64,000 nt of DNA from Bacillus sp. FJAT-29790 (lineage in GTDB: Bacteria > Bacillota > Bacilli > Bacillales > Cytobacillaceae). How positions within the stretch are numbered: the first letter of the stretch is position 1; every line of letters begins with the position of its first letter. The stretch is from contig NZ_JAHNZZ010000001.1 of NCBI RefSeq assembly GCF_019039215.1, positions 2,224,954 to 2,288,953 of the forward strand, in the 5' to 3' direction. Position numbers and translations under genes: made by a program. Below are positions 11,399 through 20,741 of this stretch, piece after piece. Under the pieces are notes generated by a model, which saw only the letters and a program-made list of their open reading frames with translations, did not search any database and was not told the DNA's origin.

Positions 11399-11442
11399 AG
11401 AACCCCCCTTCATCTCATATGTATGAAATGAAAGAAGGTTCT
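11399..11442 (-). terminator. 20-bp hairpin at the yqfC start, terminator-like, containing the yqfC Shine-Dalgarno
   Basis: Minus-strand RNA forms AGAACCTTCTTTCATTTCAT paired over 20 bp (four G-U) with the 3' arm, using a 4-base loop, followed by five to six U and then the yqfC ATG. The G-U pairs become A-C mismatches on the plus strand, so the structure is specific to minus-strand RNA. The 3' arm contains AAGGGGGG, the likely ribosome binding site of yqfC. It can end transcripts of yqfB-floA-nfeD. Confidence 0.8.
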
Positions 11443-11483
11443 AGCACTTATTTTTCTTATTAGGACTTGTTTTATTAGCCTGT

Positions 11484-11975
11484 TTACTTTCCTTTAATCG
11501 ACCTGTGAGGATTCCTTGCTCTCGGCGGCCCTAATATTTCTGACCAGATGATTCCATCAACGAGTTTTTGTTCTCTTGTTGATTGGTTAGCCTTATTCTC
11601 CCTTTCGAGTGGAGAGGACGGCTGCAAAGTTCTTATTGGTGCGGTAGCCTGTATTGCCTGCGCTTTTTTCTCAGCATTTCTTTGCTGTTCCTTTAAAGCT
11701 TTTATTTTTGCTTCCGCCCGCTTTTTCTTTTCCAAATACTCTTTTTCAATTAGATCAGTGACATTTCTAGCCTGAATTTCTTCATCTTCAAATTTCCTTG
11801 CTTCAAAGTACGGATCTTGAATTGGCTTTTCCGTGCTAGGTCGCATAGGAGTCTGCTGTTGATTTGGAGCGGTTTTTCGATTATTATTCTCTTTCTCCTT
11901 CCTTTTTTTAAAAAGGGTGGATATAGCTGTGATAATTAAAAATAGAATAATTGGATTTTCGAATAAAACTCTCAA
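11484..11975 (-). CDS. yqfB: Membrane-anchored charged protein next to floA (YqfB-like)
   Basis: This 163-aa protein has one N-terminal membrane segment (about residues 5-20, NPIILFLIITAISTLF), then a highly charged, probably coiled-coil region (LIEKEYLEKKKRAEAKIKALKEQ, about 80-110) and a conserved-looking tail (LVDGIIWSEILGPPRARNPH). It sits between floA and yqfC, where B. subtilis has yqfB of unknown function; the name is given from position and N-terminus. A role with the flotillin FloA is possible from the context but not shown. Confidence 0.75.
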   Translation of the reverse strand: MRVLFENPIILFLIITAISTLFKKRKEKENNNRKTAPNQQQTPMRPSTEKPIQDPYFEARKFEDEEIQARNVTDLIEKEYLEKKKRAEAKIKALKEQQRNAEKKAQAIQATAPIRTLQPSSPLERENKANQSTREQKLVDGIIWSEILGPPRARNPHRSIKGK

Positions 11976-12007
11976 AAAGACACCCTCCCTTCATTAAGGT
12001 AGGAATA

Positions 12008-13006
12008 TTAATCATTTTTACGTTCGTCAGTGTGATCGCCAGATAGCTTTCCGATCGAACCTCTCATATCCGTATCAGCAGAAATATTTTTAATGTTCAT
12101 ATAATCCATGACACCAATGTTACCGGAACGAAGAGCTTCTGACATAGCAAGCGGAACTTTTGCTTCTGCTTCAACAACCTTTGCTTTCATTTCTTCAACA
12201 CGGGCTTTCATTTCTTGCTCTTGTGCTACTGCCATTGCCCGACGTTCTTCTGCTTTTGCCTGGGCAATTTTTTTATCTGCTTCTGCCTGCTCTGTTTGTA
12301 AGTTCGCCCCAATATTTTTACCAACATCAACATCCGCGATATCGATCGAAAGAATTTCAAACGCTGTACCAGCATCTAAACCTTTAGCAAGAACAGTACG
12401 AGAAATCATATCCGGTGTTTCAAGAACATCTTTATGGTCTTGTGATGAACCGATCGTTGAAACAATCCCTTCGCCAACACGGGCAACAATAGTTTCTTCA
12501 CCTGCACCACCGACAAGGCGTTCAATATTAGCTCTAACGGTAATTCTCGCTTTAGCCTTTACCTCAATTCCATTCATCGCAACACCAGCGATAAACGGTG
12601 TTTCAATAACCTTTGGATTAACACTCATTTGAACAGCTTCCAACACATCACGACCTGCTAAGTCAATGGCCGCACTACGCTCAAAGCTTAATTCAATATT
12701 TGCACGATGGGCAGCAATTAAAGCATTGACAACACGATCCACATTTCCACCTGCTAAAAAGTGGCTTTCTAATTGGTTTGTCGTTACATTCAAACCTGCT
12801 TTGTGCGCTTTAATTAACGGATTAATGACTCGGCTAGGAATAACCCGGCGTAATCTCATCCCGATTAACGTAAAGATACTAACTCTAACTCCGGCAGCTA
12901 ATGCTGAAATCCACAGCATAACCGGAACGAATGTAAATAATACCCCCAATAACATAAGGCCAATAACAATGGCCACGAGTAAAATAATTGTTGTAGGATC
13001 TAACAT
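12008..13006 (-). CDS. floA: Flotillin-like protein FloA
   Basis: FloA is a scaffold of functional membrane microdomains. The 332-aa protein begins with a hydrophobic re-entrant segment (about 5-37), followed by an SPFH-type domain and an Ala/Glu/Lys-rich coiled coil with repeated AEA/AEAK units (about 235-285). The start follows GGAGGAAATGAA. nfeD lies immediately upstream (21 bases), the usual floA-nfeD pair. Confidence 0.96.
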   Translation of the reverse strand: MLDPTTIILLVAIVIGLMLLGVLFTFVPVMLWISALAAGVRVSIFTLIGMRLRRVIPSRVINPLIKAHKAGLNVTTNQLESHFLAGGNVDRVVNALIAAHRANIELSFERSAAIDLAGRDVLEAVQMSVNPKVIETPFIAGVAMNGIEVKAKARITVRANIERLVGGAGEETIVARVGEGIVSTIGSSQDHKDVLETPDMISRTVLAKGLDAGTAFEILSIDIADVDVGKNIGANLQTEQAEADKKIAQAKAEERRAMAVAQEQEMKARVEEMKAKVVEAEAKVPLAMSEALRSGNIGVMDYMNIKNISADTDMRGSIGKLSGDHTDERKND

Positions 13007-13027
13007 TTCATTTCCTCCAGTAATGTT

Positions 13028-14353
13028 TTATTTCTCTAAATTTGGAATTTCTCTAACGACAATACGTGAGCCTTCTGCTTTAATCACTCTGACTCTCGCT
13101 CCTTTTAGAACAAATCCGCCCTCACTGACTACATCGATATGTTCATCATTAAGGACGACCGTTCCAGCTGGCCGGAGATCTGTCATCGTAAATCCATCCA
13201 GACCGATAAGCTCCGTCCTGCTCTTGTTTGATATATACCCTTTTTCCGTTGTTGTTGAATCAGTTAATATGATCTTTTTGAAAAATTTCATTTTTCCACC
13301 AAACACCTTTATCATTAAAATAGATGCTAAAATAGAAATACCGATTGCAATTAATAATGAAATCCCCATATGAATGGCATTATCCGAAGCTAAAAATAAG
13401 CTGGCCACTATGGCTGCGGCACCCAATATCCCGGCAATTCCACCAGGCAAAAAAAATTCTGCAATAATCAACCCAATTCCAAGGACAAATAAGACAATCG
13501 TTTCATATCCTGCTAATCCGGCAACTAAATGCCCATAAAAAAACAGAATCAGTGCGGATAAACCCATAAACCCAGGGATCCCGAAGCCCGGAGAATATAA
13601 TTCCAATACAAGGCCTAAGCTGCCAATAGAAAGAAGGATTGGTATGACAACAGGATGCGTAATAAATCGGGCCATTTTCTCAGCAAAGCTTTCTTCCACT
13701 GTAAGAATCTCTGCATTCGCGTAGCCAAGATCAGTTAACAATTCATCTAGGTTTTTGACCGTTCCTTCTGAATAGCCAACTTCTAGTGCCTGATCAGCTG
13801 TCAGCGTCAATAATTTCCCCTTTGGTGCACGAAGATTAGGCAAATCAATGGATTCATCTGCCATTGCAAGAGCATAGATAGGGTCTCTATTATTATGCTT
13901 TGCAGCACTTTCCATCGCCGCAAACCAAAAAGATTCAGCTTTCTTTCCAGCCGTATTTCCCTGCTGGTCAATGATGGCAGCCGCTCCCATAGTAGAGCCC
14001 GGAACCATATAAATTTCATCAGTATTTAGTGAAATATATGCACCTGCCGAAAGAGCCCGGTTATTAATGAACGATACCGTTTTCATTTGTGTCGAAGTTA
14101 ATAATTTGCCTATGTCCCCTGCGGCATCCACTGCTCCACCTGGAGTGTTTATTTCAAAAATAATGGCTGAAGCGTTTTCCTCTTCCGCAGTATGAACAGC
14201 CCTGCTTAAAAAGGCATATAACCCTTTTTCCACAGTTTCTTCGATTGGCACAACATAGACAATTTCATTTTTCGCATTTCCATTAAAAGGGGCCGCCATT
14301 AAAAGAATTGCAAGTAGAAATGAAAAAATCGTAATATTCCTTATAAAATTCAA
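13028..14353 (-). CDS. nfeD: NfeD family membrane-bound serine protease
   Basis: This is a long-form NfeD protein (441 aa): signal peptide (about 1-27), a ClpP-class protease domain with INTPGG and SAGAY, several membrane segments (about 240-355) and a C-terminal OB-fold (about 375-441). Proteins of this type are encoded beside flotillins and are thought to process or partner with them. Translation starts at TTG (14353) after GGGGAGGGGGATGGC. It corresponds to yqeZ of B. subtilis. Confidence 0.94.
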   Translation of the reverse strand: MNFIRNITIFSFLLAILLMAAPFNGNAKNEIVYVVPIEETVEKGLYAFLSRAVHTAEEENASAIIFEINTPGGAVDAAGDIGKLLTSTQMKTVSFINNRALSAGAYISLNTDEIYMVPGSTMGAAAIIDQQGNTAGKKAESFWFAAMESAAKHNNRDPIYALAMADESIDLPNLRAPKGKLLTLTADQALEVGYSEGTVKNLDELLTDLGYANAEILTVEESFAEKMARFITHPVVIPILLSIGSLGLVLELYSPGFGIPGFMGLSALILFFYGHLVAGLAGYETIVLFVLGIGLIIAEFFLPGGIAGILGAAAIVASLFLASDNAIHMGISLLIAIGISILASILMIKVFGGKMKFFKKIILTDSTTTEKGYISNKSRTELIGLDGFTMTDLRPAGTVVLNDEHIDVVSEGGFVLKGARVRVIKAEGSRIVVREIPNLEK

Positions 14354-14419
14354 GCCATCCCCCTCCCCTCATTTGATCTCCCTTTGATAATACGTTTGTA
14401 AATGAAAAAGGTTTTAAGC

Positions 14420-14600
14420 TTTAACATTATTCAGCAGAAGCTTCTAAACGATATAAGTGCGAGATGAACGCAAACAGGTATTCAATTCAGTGTGGTTCAA
14501 ACCCCGGCCGAATAAAGTTAAGCCTCCGACGGATGCCTCAGATTTTCACCGAGCAATCTAAGGTAAAAATCTGGGCGCAAATACGCCAAGGAATTTGATT
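14420..14600 (-). repeat. Dispersed repeat family 2, copy A
   Basis: This copy has the same segments, in reverse, as the copies at 46240-46427 and 54394-54588: a CTGAATAAAGTTAA-like end (here with mismatches), GAGATGAACGCAAACAGGTA, GAATAAAGTTAAGCCTCC, CAGATTTT, AAATCTGGGCGCAAATACGCC. It fills most of the roughly 440-base gap between yqeY and nfeD. The rest of the gap is AT-rich with no coding frame. Confidence 0.85.
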
Positions 14601-14744
14601 TGCCCAATTAAATCCTGTTTATACTATAATAGCTTCTTTTGTCGTTAACTTACAAGGAAACAACCACAATTGCGCTATAGTTAAATGAAAGATACCAATT
14701 TTACAAAGAAATTCTTACATTATACTAATAAATATTCCTAAATA

Positions 14745-14778
14745 AAAAAGACCGGTAGCAAGAGCTCTCGGTCTTTTA
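14745..14778 (-). terminator. Terminator after rpsU-yqeY
   Basis: Minus strand AAAAGACCG...CGGTCTTTTTT: a stem around an AGAGCTCT interior with a T6 tail, 14 bases behind the yqeY stop codon. Confidence 0.85.
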
Positions 14779-14792
14779 TACTTAGTTTGATT

Positions 14793-15236
14793 TTATGAAA
14801 GGTGTTGTTGAACAAGTTTATTTACAAGTGCTCCATCTGCTTTACCTTTTACTTTCGGCATAATGGCAGCCATCACTTTACCCATATCAGCTTTGGAATT
14901 TGCACCTGTTTCAGCAATCGTTTCTTGAACGATTTTTGAAACCTCTTCTTCTGAGAGCTGCTCAGGCATATATAATTCGACGTACTGAAGTTCCGTACGA
15001 ATTTTTTCAACAAGATCTTCACGACCTGCTTTATCAAATTCATGGAGGGAATCCTTGCGTTGTTTCACTTCGCGAGAAAGGACTGTTAACTCTTGTTCTT
15101 CAGTCAGCTCTGCTCCAAGCTTGATTGCTTCATTTTGTATCGAAGCTTTAATCATCCGAATAACAGTGAGCTTCACTTTTTCTTTGTTCCTCATCGCTTG
15201 TTTCATATCATCATTTAAACGTTCGAGAAGACTCAA
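14793..15236 (-). CDS. yqeY: YqeY family protein (GatB/YqeY domain)
   Basis: This is a 147-aa helical protein homologous to the tRNA-binding tail domain of GatB; the molecular role is unsettled. The sequence [22 protein letters not shown] and the QLSEEEV and KADMGKVM...KGKADG motifs are typical. An ATG three codons upstream lies too close to the Shine-Dalgarno GAGGGTG; the TTG at 15236 is at proper distance and gives the family N-terminus. It is co-transcribed with rpsU. Confidence 0.93.
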   Translation of the reverse strand: MSLLERLNDDMKQAMRNKEKVKLTVIRMIKASIQNEAIKLGAELTEEQELTVLSREVKQRKDSLHEFDKAGREDLVEKIRTELQYVELYMPEQLSEEEVSKIVQETIAETGANSKADMGKVMAAIMPKVKGKADGALVNKLVQQHLS

Positions 15237-15251
15237 TACATACACCCTCTC

Positions 15252-15425
15252 TTAGAACTTACGTTTTCTTGCAGCCTCAGACTTTTTCTTACGTTTAATA
15301 CTTGGTTTTTCGTAGAATTCGCGCTTTCTAGCTTCTTGTAAAGTACCAGTTTTAGAAACTGTACGTTTGAAGCGACGAAGAGCATCTTCAAGCGATTCGT
15401 TTTTACGAACGACGGTTTTAGACAT
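15252..15425 (-). CDS. rpsU: 30S ribosomal protein bS21
   Basis: This 57-aa basic protein ([20 protein letters not shown]...[14 protein letters not shown]) is ribosomal protein S21 of the small subunit. The ATG at 15425 follows GGAGGGAGGGAAAGAG. A strong promoter lies about 65 bases upstream, and yqeY follows. Confidence 0.98.
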   Translation of the reverse strand: MSKTVVRKNESLEDALRRFKRTVSKTGTLQEARKREFYEKPSIKRKKKSEAARKRKF

Positions 15426-15490
15426 TCTCTTTCCCTCCCTCCGAGCACAACACACTAACATCAACTACATGGTTTTCCATGTACCTTGCA

Positions 15491-15519
15491 ATTATAATAT
15501 AACAGCGAAACGAGGTCAA
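15491..15519 (-). promoter_or_regulatory. Sigma-A promoter of rpsU-yqeY
   Basis: -35 TTGACC (15514-15519), 17-base spacer, -10 TATAAT (15491-15496). Confidence 0.88.
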
Positions 15520-15659
15520 CTGTAATTCGTCTGTAATGGCGGTTGTTTTTACATTTTAATACTTAAAACGTGGGACCCGTCTATTAGTTTGACTTAAATT
15601 CACAAAAAAGGCATGTCACCTCCTAAATAACCATAATGATATATTTAGGGGGTGAAGGC

Positions 15660-16580
15660 TTGACCCAGCTATTTATTTTCATCTTATTAATTGGGTTATT
15701 TATTTACGGGATGGTGTTACTAAGAACCGGACTTTTTAATTTATCCCCTGATTCCCTAAGAATTTGGCTGGCTAAATTGACGGATACTCCTTGGAAAGGT
15801 CTTTTGGCCGGAATCGGGATTACGTGTATTTTGCAAAGCAGTTCGGCGGTTATGATCATTGCGATTGGGCTTATTTCCGCAAGACTAATAACTTTTCCTC
15901 AATCAATCGGAATTATTTTAGGAACGAATATAGGAACGACAGTAACGACAGAACTAATTACATTTGATATTGAGGCTTTTCTCGTTCCAATCGGAATTTT
16001 AGGAGCTGTTTTCCTTTTAACCGGAAGAAAAAACTTGCAGAGTATCGGATTAATTCTACTAGGTATTTCGGCTGTTTTTGCGGCAATGGGTGGATTTGAA
16101 TATTTAGCGGGCCCGTTAAGATCGATTGAGTATGTCGATCAACTATTACTAAATTTAAAAGAAAGTCACTTTTTGAGCATTCTTGCAGGTACCTTCATTA
16201 CGGCTATTATTCAATCTAGTACCGCCACAACCGGCATCATCATGGGCTTCCTGACAGATGGGGCTTTTAAACTTGATACAGGAATCGCCATCATGCTTGG
16301 TTCAAATATTGGGACATGTGTGGACGTCTTTTTAGCATCAATAGGCGGAGGAAAAGAGGCTAGACTTTCCGCTTACGCACATATTTGGCTAAATATAATC
16401 GGCGTTATGGCTTTCTATCCTTTCATCAATCTATTAACTTCAATTGGACTACAGCTATCGACAGCGGCGGATGTGCAGCTTGCACATATCGGTGTCCTAT
16501 TTAATGTTAGTTCATCCCTAATGGTGCTTCCTTTTGCAAATTCATTTGGAAGGTTAATTATGAGGATTCATGGTCGTTAA
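15660..16580 (+). CDS. yqeW: Na+/phosphate symporter family membrane protein (YqeW)
   Basis: This is a sodium-dependent phosphate cotransporter of the PNaS/NptA type, about 306 aa with eight or so membrane segments. Two inverted repeats carry the family motifs QSSSA (about residue 57) and QSSTAT (about 190), each followed by GTNIGTT / GSNIGTC. The TTG at 15660 follows AGGGGGTGA; an ATG eight codons upstream contains that Shine-Dalgarno within its frame and is unlikely. The PhoU-like tail found in some relatives is absent. The gene is divergent from rpsU and ends toward deoC. Confidence 0.88.
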   Translation: MTQLFIFILLIGLFIYGMVLLRTGLFNLSPDSLRIWLAKLTDTPWKGLLAGIGITCILQSSSAVMIIAIGLISARLITFPQSIGIILGTNIGTTVTTELITFDIEAFLVPIGILGAVFLLTGRKNLQSIGLILLGISAVFAAMGGFEYLAGPLRSIEYVDQLLLNLKESHFLSILAGTFITAIIQSSTATTGIIMGFLTDGAFKLDTGIAIMLGSNIGTCVDVFLASIGGGKEARLSAYAHIWLNIIGVMAFYPFINLLTSIGLQLSTAADVQLAHIGVLFNVSSSLMVLPFANSFGRLIMRIHGR

Positions 16581-16581
16581 G

Positions 16582-16616
16582 CACTAAAGTGTATTCGTAC
16601 AAAAGACACTTTAGTG
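16582..16616 (+). terminator. 11-bp hairpin after yqeW
   Basis: CACTAAAGTGT / ACACTTTAGTG perfect arms just behind the stop codon. The T-tract is poor, so this may be an RNA-stability stem rather than the terminator. Confidence 0.5.
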
Positions 16617-16650
16617 GTCTTGTCCACGAGCGGTGTCAGGCACCTTAAAA

Positions 16651-16685
16651 AAAGAAATGCCGGATTTTTATCCGGCATTTCTTTC
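16651..16685. terminator. Bidirectional terminator between yqeW and deoC
   Basis: GAAATGCCGGAT...ATCCGGCATTTC arms with A-runs on the left and T-runs on the right, so it can serve both convergent genes. Confidence 0.85.
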
Positions 16686-17357
16686 TTAATAGTCAGATTC
16701 GCTTGTTAACCCATTGACAATGGCTGCGCCTGAGCTTGCGCCGATTCTTGTGGCTCCAGCTTCGATCATCTTCTGAGCATCTTCAGCACTTCTAACGCCG
16801 CCTGATGCTTTTACACCAATATTAGGGCCAACTGTCTTTCTCATCAGGGTGATATCTTCAACTGTTGCTCCCCCTGTTGAGAAACCAGTTGAAGTTTTTA
16901 CAAAGTCTGCTCCAGCTTTAACAGATAATTCACATGCTCTTACTTTTTCTTCTTCCGTAAGCAGGCAAGTTTCAATAATTACTTTTGATAGAGCCTTTCC
17001 TTTTGCTGCATCTGCAACAGCACGGATATCTCTTTCTACCAATTCATTGTCTCCGCCTTTTAAAGCTCCGATATTAATAACCATATCTACTTCTGTTGCT
17101 CCATTTTCGATTGCATTTTTTGTTTCAAATGCCTTTGTTTCAGGTGTAGAAGCACCTAGTGGAAAACCAATAACTGTACATACTTTTACGTCTGTACCGC
17201 TTAATAATTCACTTGAAAGCTTTACCCATGTTGGATTTACGCACACTGATGCAAAATTATATTCTTTCGCTTCTGCACAAATTGCTTCAATTTGCCCTTT
17301 TGTTGCATCAGCTTTGAGTAATGTATGATCGATCATTTTTGCTATATTATTTGTCAT
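16686..17357 (-). CDS. deoC: Deoxyribose-phosphate aldolase
   Basis: DeoC cleaves 2-deoxyribose-5-phosphate to glyceraldehyde-3-phosphate and acetaldehyde in deoxynucleoside catabolism. The 223-aa TIM-barrel protein has the Schiff-base lysine in VKTSTGF and the second lysine in IGVKASGG, plus MVINIGALK. The ATG at 17357 follows GGGAGTCATATTA; a start six codons upstream lacks a site. In B. subtilis deoC sits elsewhere with nupC-pdp; here it is a single gene bounded by its own terminator. Confidence 0.96.
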   Translation of the reverse strand: MTNNIAKMIDHTLLKADATKGQIEAICAEAKEYNFASVCVNPTWVKLSSELLSGTDVKVCTVIGFPLGASTPETKAFETKNAIENGATEVDMVINIGALKGGDNELVERDIRAVADAAKGKALSKVIIETCLLTEEEKVRACELSVKAGADFVKTSTGFSTGGATVEDITLMRKTVGPNIGVKASGGVRSAEDAQKMIEAGATRIGASSGAAIVNGLTSESDY

Positions 17358-17494
17358 TAATATGACTCCCTTCAAAACAAATAAGTTGTACGTACCTCTT
17401 GTATCATACCACTCTTAATAAAAAATATCGAGTTGTATTTCGTATCTATTCGTTCGTTTGCAAGATTAGTTTATCCAAATGAATTTTTCCCATT

Positions 17495-17530
17495 AAAAAA
17501 GGAACTACCATCAAGGTAATTCCTTTTTTA
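17495..17530 (-). terminator. Terminator after mtaB
   Basis: Minus strand GGAATTACC-TTGAT-GGTAGTTCC (one G-U) with A and T runs on either side. Confidence 0.82.
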
Positions 17531-17591
17531 TTGCATGTTGGAATTATCGCAGATTAACTTGCAGTAACCCCCCACTTATGGAAGTTTCTCT

Positions 17592-18950
17592 TTATACTGC
17601 CGCTTCTTCTTCGCTATTGTTTACTAGTTCATCTAGAACACGGACAAACCGGCCTTCATTGTAAGGATAACCAGCTTTTGTAATTTTGACTTTTACAATT
17701 TGGCCGATCATTTCTTCCGTTGCAGGGAAAACAATTTTCAAATAATTATCTGTGTAGCCAATATATAGTTCGTTATCTGGCTGATCTTTGAAAGCTTCTT
17801 CTGGAATAACTTCAAGAACCTCGCCTTCAAACTGTGATGCATATTCTTTTGCCAGCTGATCAGATAGAGCAATTAGACGATGGACACGTTCGTTTTTCAC
17901 TTCTTCGTCAACTTGGTCTTCCATTCTTGCTGCAGGGGTTCCTGTCCGCTTGGAATATGGAAAAACATGAAGCTCAGAGAATTTATGTTCTTTAATAAAA
18001 TTGTAAGTTTCCATAAATTCTTCTTCTGTTTCACCAGGAAAACCGACGATGACATCGGAAGTGACCGCTAACCCTGGAAGTGCTTCTTTCAGACGGTCCA
18101 AACGCTCACCGAAAAACTCCATTGTATACTTTCTGCGCATTCTTTTTAGAACGGTATTTGATCCTGATTGAAGCGGGATATGAAGATGTCTGACAATGAC
18201 ATTTGACTGATCCATCACTTTGATCACTTCATCCGTAATTTGGCTTGCTTCAATAGATGATATTCGAAGACGTTTTAAACCGCGTACTTGGGCTTCTAAA
18301 TCTCTTAAAAGCATAGCTAGGTTGTAGTCTTTCATGTCCTCGCCATAGCCGCCAGTATGAATGCCTGTTAAAACAATTTCCTTGTAGCCGGCATCAACTA
18401 ATTGCTGTGCTTGACGGATAACCTCTTTCGGATCTCTTGATCTCATTAATCCGCGCGCCCATGGGATGATACAGAACGTACAGAAATTGTTACAGCCTTC
18501 TTGGATTTTAAGTGAAGCACGTGTTCGATCTGTAAAAGCGGGAACATCAAGTTCTTCGTACACACGATTTTTCATGATGTTGCCAACCCCGTTGATCGGC
18601 TGGCGCTCCTGCTTGTATTGTTCGATATACTCAAGCATTTTTACCCGGTCTTGTGTACCAACAACGATGTCTACTCCAGGTATTGCCATAATTTCTGCCG
18701 GTGAAGTTTGTGCGTAGCATCCTGTTACACAAATAACAGCATCAGGGTTTTTTCTGATTGCCCTTCGAATCACCTGCCGGCTTTTTTTGTCACCTGTATT
18801 TGTTACTGTACAAGTGTTGATAATATACACATCTGACATCGATTCAAAATCAACACGGTCGTAGCCAGCTTCTTTAAATAATTGCCAGATCGCTTCTGTT
18901 TCGTAATGGTTGACCTTACAACCAAGTGTATGAAATGCAACTGCAGGCAT
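17592..18950 (-). CDS. mtaB: tRNA t6A37 methylthiotransferase MtaB
   Basis: MtaB converts t6A to ms2t6A at position 37 of ANN-decoding tRNAs. It is a radical-SAM protein with an N-terminal methylthiotransferase domain (HTLGCKVNHYET), a second [4Fe-4S] motif CNNFCTFC (CxxxCxxC), and a C-terminal TRAM domain; 452 aa, usual length. The ATG at 18950 follows GGAGTGAGTTTA directly behind rsmE; a GTG three codons earlier is less well placed. It corresponds to yqeV of B. subtilis. Confidence 0.95.
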   Translation of the reverse strand: MPAVAFHTLGCKVNHYETEAIWQLFKEAGYDRVDFESMSDVYIINTCTVTNTGDKKSRQVIRRAIRKNPDAVICVTGCYAQTSPAEIMAIPGVDIVVGTQDRVKMLEYIEQYKQERQPINGVGNIMKNRVYEELDVPAFTDRTRASLKIQEGCNNFCTFCIIPWARGLMRSRDPKEVIRQAQQLVDAGYKEIVLTGIHTGGYGEDMKDYNLAMLLRDLEAQVRGLKRLRISSIEASQITDEVIKVMDQSNVIVRHLHIPLQSGSNTVLKRMRRKYTMEFFGERLDRLKEALPGLAVTSDVIVGFPGETEEEFMETYNFIKEHKFSELHVFPYSKRTGTPAARMEDQVDEEVKNERVHRLIALSDQLAKEYASQFEGEVLEVIPEEAFKDQPDNELYIGYTDNYLKIVFPATEEMIGQIVKVKITKAGYPYNEGRFVRVLDELVNNSEEEAAV

Positions 18951-18955
18951 TAAAC

Positions 18956-19705
18956 TCACTCCATTAGTTCAAAATGATAGGATGCGGCTGATAGTGCATA
19001 AAGCGGGGCCGTTTCCGTTCTTAAAATTCTTGGGCCCAATCCACATGCAAGAAAGCCGCTTTCCTTTAATATCGAGACTTCATGATCGGCAAGGCCGCCT
19101 TCAGGTCCGAATATGAGGATTAATGATTGGCCTTTTTTCATTTTGGCCAACGTTTTTGAAAGGTTAGAGGCTTCCCCTTGTTTCGCTTCCTCCTCAAAAG
19201 CAATCAATTTAAAATCGAAATCCTCACTTATTTTTAAAAGGGATTTTAAATTTTGTGGGCTCATCACTTCAGGAAGTTGTGTGCGATGGGACTGTTCGGC
19301 TGCTTCTTTCGCAATTTTCTGCCAGCGTTCGACTTTTTTCGCAGCCTTTTTCTCATCCCATTTTACTACTGAACGCGCTGAAATAAAAGGGATAAACTTA
19401 TGAGCACCAAGCTCAGTCCCTTTTTGGACAATCCATTCAAGCTTATCCCCTTTAGGCAGTCCGCTCACAATTGTTATGTCTATAGGCAACTCTGGTGACC
19501 CTTCGTTCCATTGTACAATGTTTACTCTCACATGGTCATCGGTAATTTCTGCAATTGAACAGATCGCACTTTTATTCAGAGGATCAACACAAATGATGTG
19601 ATCGCCTTCATTCATTCGCATAACCCTGACAATGTGATGGTGGTCGTCTCCTGAAATAATAAAGCGGTTATCGATAGCAGGATTTTCGACAAAATATCGC
19701 TGCAA
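18956..19705 (-). CDS. rsmE: 16S rRNA m3U1498 methyltransferase
   Basis: RsmE is a SPOUT-class methyltransferase acting on U1498 of 16S rRNA. The 249-aa protein has an N-terminal PUA-like domain and the knot motifs LIFGPEGGL and LGPRILRTETAPLYALS. The start is taken as TTG at 19705 (protein MQRYFVENP), eight bases behind AGAGAGG and matching the family N-terminus; a GTG three codons upstream abuts the Shine-Dalgarno. A terminator-like hairpin separates it from prmA, while mtaB follows within 5 bases. Confidence 0.95.
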   Translation of the reverse strand: MQRYFVENPAIDNRFIISGDDHHHIVRVMRMNEGDHIICVDPLNKSAICSIAEITDDHVRVNIVQWNEGSPELPIDITIVSGLPKGDKLEWIVQKGTELGAHKFIPFISARSVVKWDEKKAAKKVERWQKIAKEAAEQSHRTQLPEVMSPQNLKSLLKISEDFDFKLIAFEEEAKQGEASNLSKTLAKMKKGQSLILIFGPEGGLADHEVSILKESGFLACGLGPRILRTETAPLYALSAASYHFELME

Positions 19706-19746
19706 CGATGACACCTCTCTTTCCGAGTAATTGAGATAACAGATAA

Positions 19747-19774
19747 AAGGGGGAACGTTTTTTTGTTCCCCCTT
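19747..19774 (-). terminator. Terminator-like hairpin between prmA and rsmE
   Basis: AAGGGGGAAC / GTTCCCCCTT perfect 10-bp arms with an 8-base loop, then TTTTATC on the minus strand. It is stable enough to end many dnaK-operon transcripts before rsmE. Confidence 0.82.
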
Positions 19775-19779
19775 AAAAT

Positions 19780-20721
19780 CTATTGCTTTCTTTTTCCGAT
19801 AATAGCTACCCAGTCTTCCATCTGAATGGTTTCTTCAATTTCAAAGCCGGCAGCCGCTATCGCTTCTTTAACATCCAGCTTCTTCTGCTGAATAATGCCT
19901 GAAGCAATGAAATAGCCACCCGGTTTTACAATAGAAGCTACTTCATTAGTAAATCGGAGAATCACTTCTGCCAAAATATTGGCAACAACGACATCTACCG
20001 CTTCGTTCACCCCATCAAGCAGGTTGTTTCGCGACACGTCTACAATATCATGTACTTTGTTCAGCTCAATATTAAGCCGTGCGGAGGTAACAGCTACTTC
20101 GTCCAAATCAAGAGCTCTTACTTTCTCTGCACCCAACATAGCAGCCGCAATACTTAACACGCCTGAACCCGTACCAACATCAATAACGGAGTCCCCTTTT
20201 TTCACCATTCTTTCTAAGGCCTGAATACACATAACGGTTGTTGGATGGGTTCCCGTTCCGAACGCCATACCTGGGTCAAGCTCAATGATCAATTCATCGG
20301 TATTAACAGGCGTATATTCTTCCCATGTGGGAACAATCGTAAATCGCTCAGATATTTTCACTGGATGGTAATATTTCTTCCAAGCCGTTGCCCAATCTTC
20401 TTCATTCACTTCACTGATACTGACATTATTTTTCCCAATATCAATATTATATAAAACAAGACTGCTAATTGCTTCTTTTATTTCATCTACCGTCTCACCG
20501 AGAAAGCTGTTAACTGGCAAATATGCTTTGACAATAACCCCTTCTTCGGGATAGTCCTGCGGGTTGAGTTGGTAGATTTCGCCGAATTGATCCTTTCTTT
20601 CCTTTATAAGTTCAAAAGGATCTTCAATCACCACTCCGCTTGCTCCGGCTTCATGTAAAATATTCGAAATCGGTTCCACTGCCTCATTTGTTGTATGAAT
20701 ACTGATTTCTGACCATTTCAC
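19780..20721 (-). CDS. prmA: Ribosomal protein L11 methyltransferase
   Basis: PrmA methylates ribosomal protein L11 using SAM. The 313-aa protein has an N-terminal substrate domain ([18 protein letters not shown]) and the SAM site [16 protein letters not shown], with [14 protein letters not shown]. The GTG at 20721 follows GGAG at nine bases and gives [11 protein letters not shown] as in B. subtilis; the ATG five codons upstream sits on top of AAAGGAA without spacing. It is the fifth gene of the hrcA unit. Confidence 0.95.
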   Translation of the reverse strand: MKWSEISIHTTNEAVEPISNILHEAGASGVVIEDPFELIKERKDQFGEIYQLNPQDYPEEGVIVKAYLPVNSFLGETVDEIKEAISSLVLYNIDIGKNNVSISEVNEEDWATAWKKYYHPVKISERFTIVPTWEEYTPVNTDELIIELDPGMAFGTGTHPTTVMCIQALERMVKKGDSVIDVGTGSGVLSIAAAMLGAEKVRALDLDEVAVTSARLNIELNKVHDIVDVSRNNLLDGVNEAVDVVVANILAEVILRFTNEVASIVKPGGYFIASGIIQQKKLDVKEAIAAAGFEIEETIQMEDWVAIIGKRKQ

Positions 20722-20741
20722 TACTACCAACTCCATTTCCT

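Noticed and set aside
12108..12632. Long plus-strand frame opposite floA (174 codons), and another opposite deoC (16849-17328, 159 codons).
   Set aside because: They are antisense shadows of conserved genes, with Ser/Thr/Ala-rich composition and no ribosome binding site.
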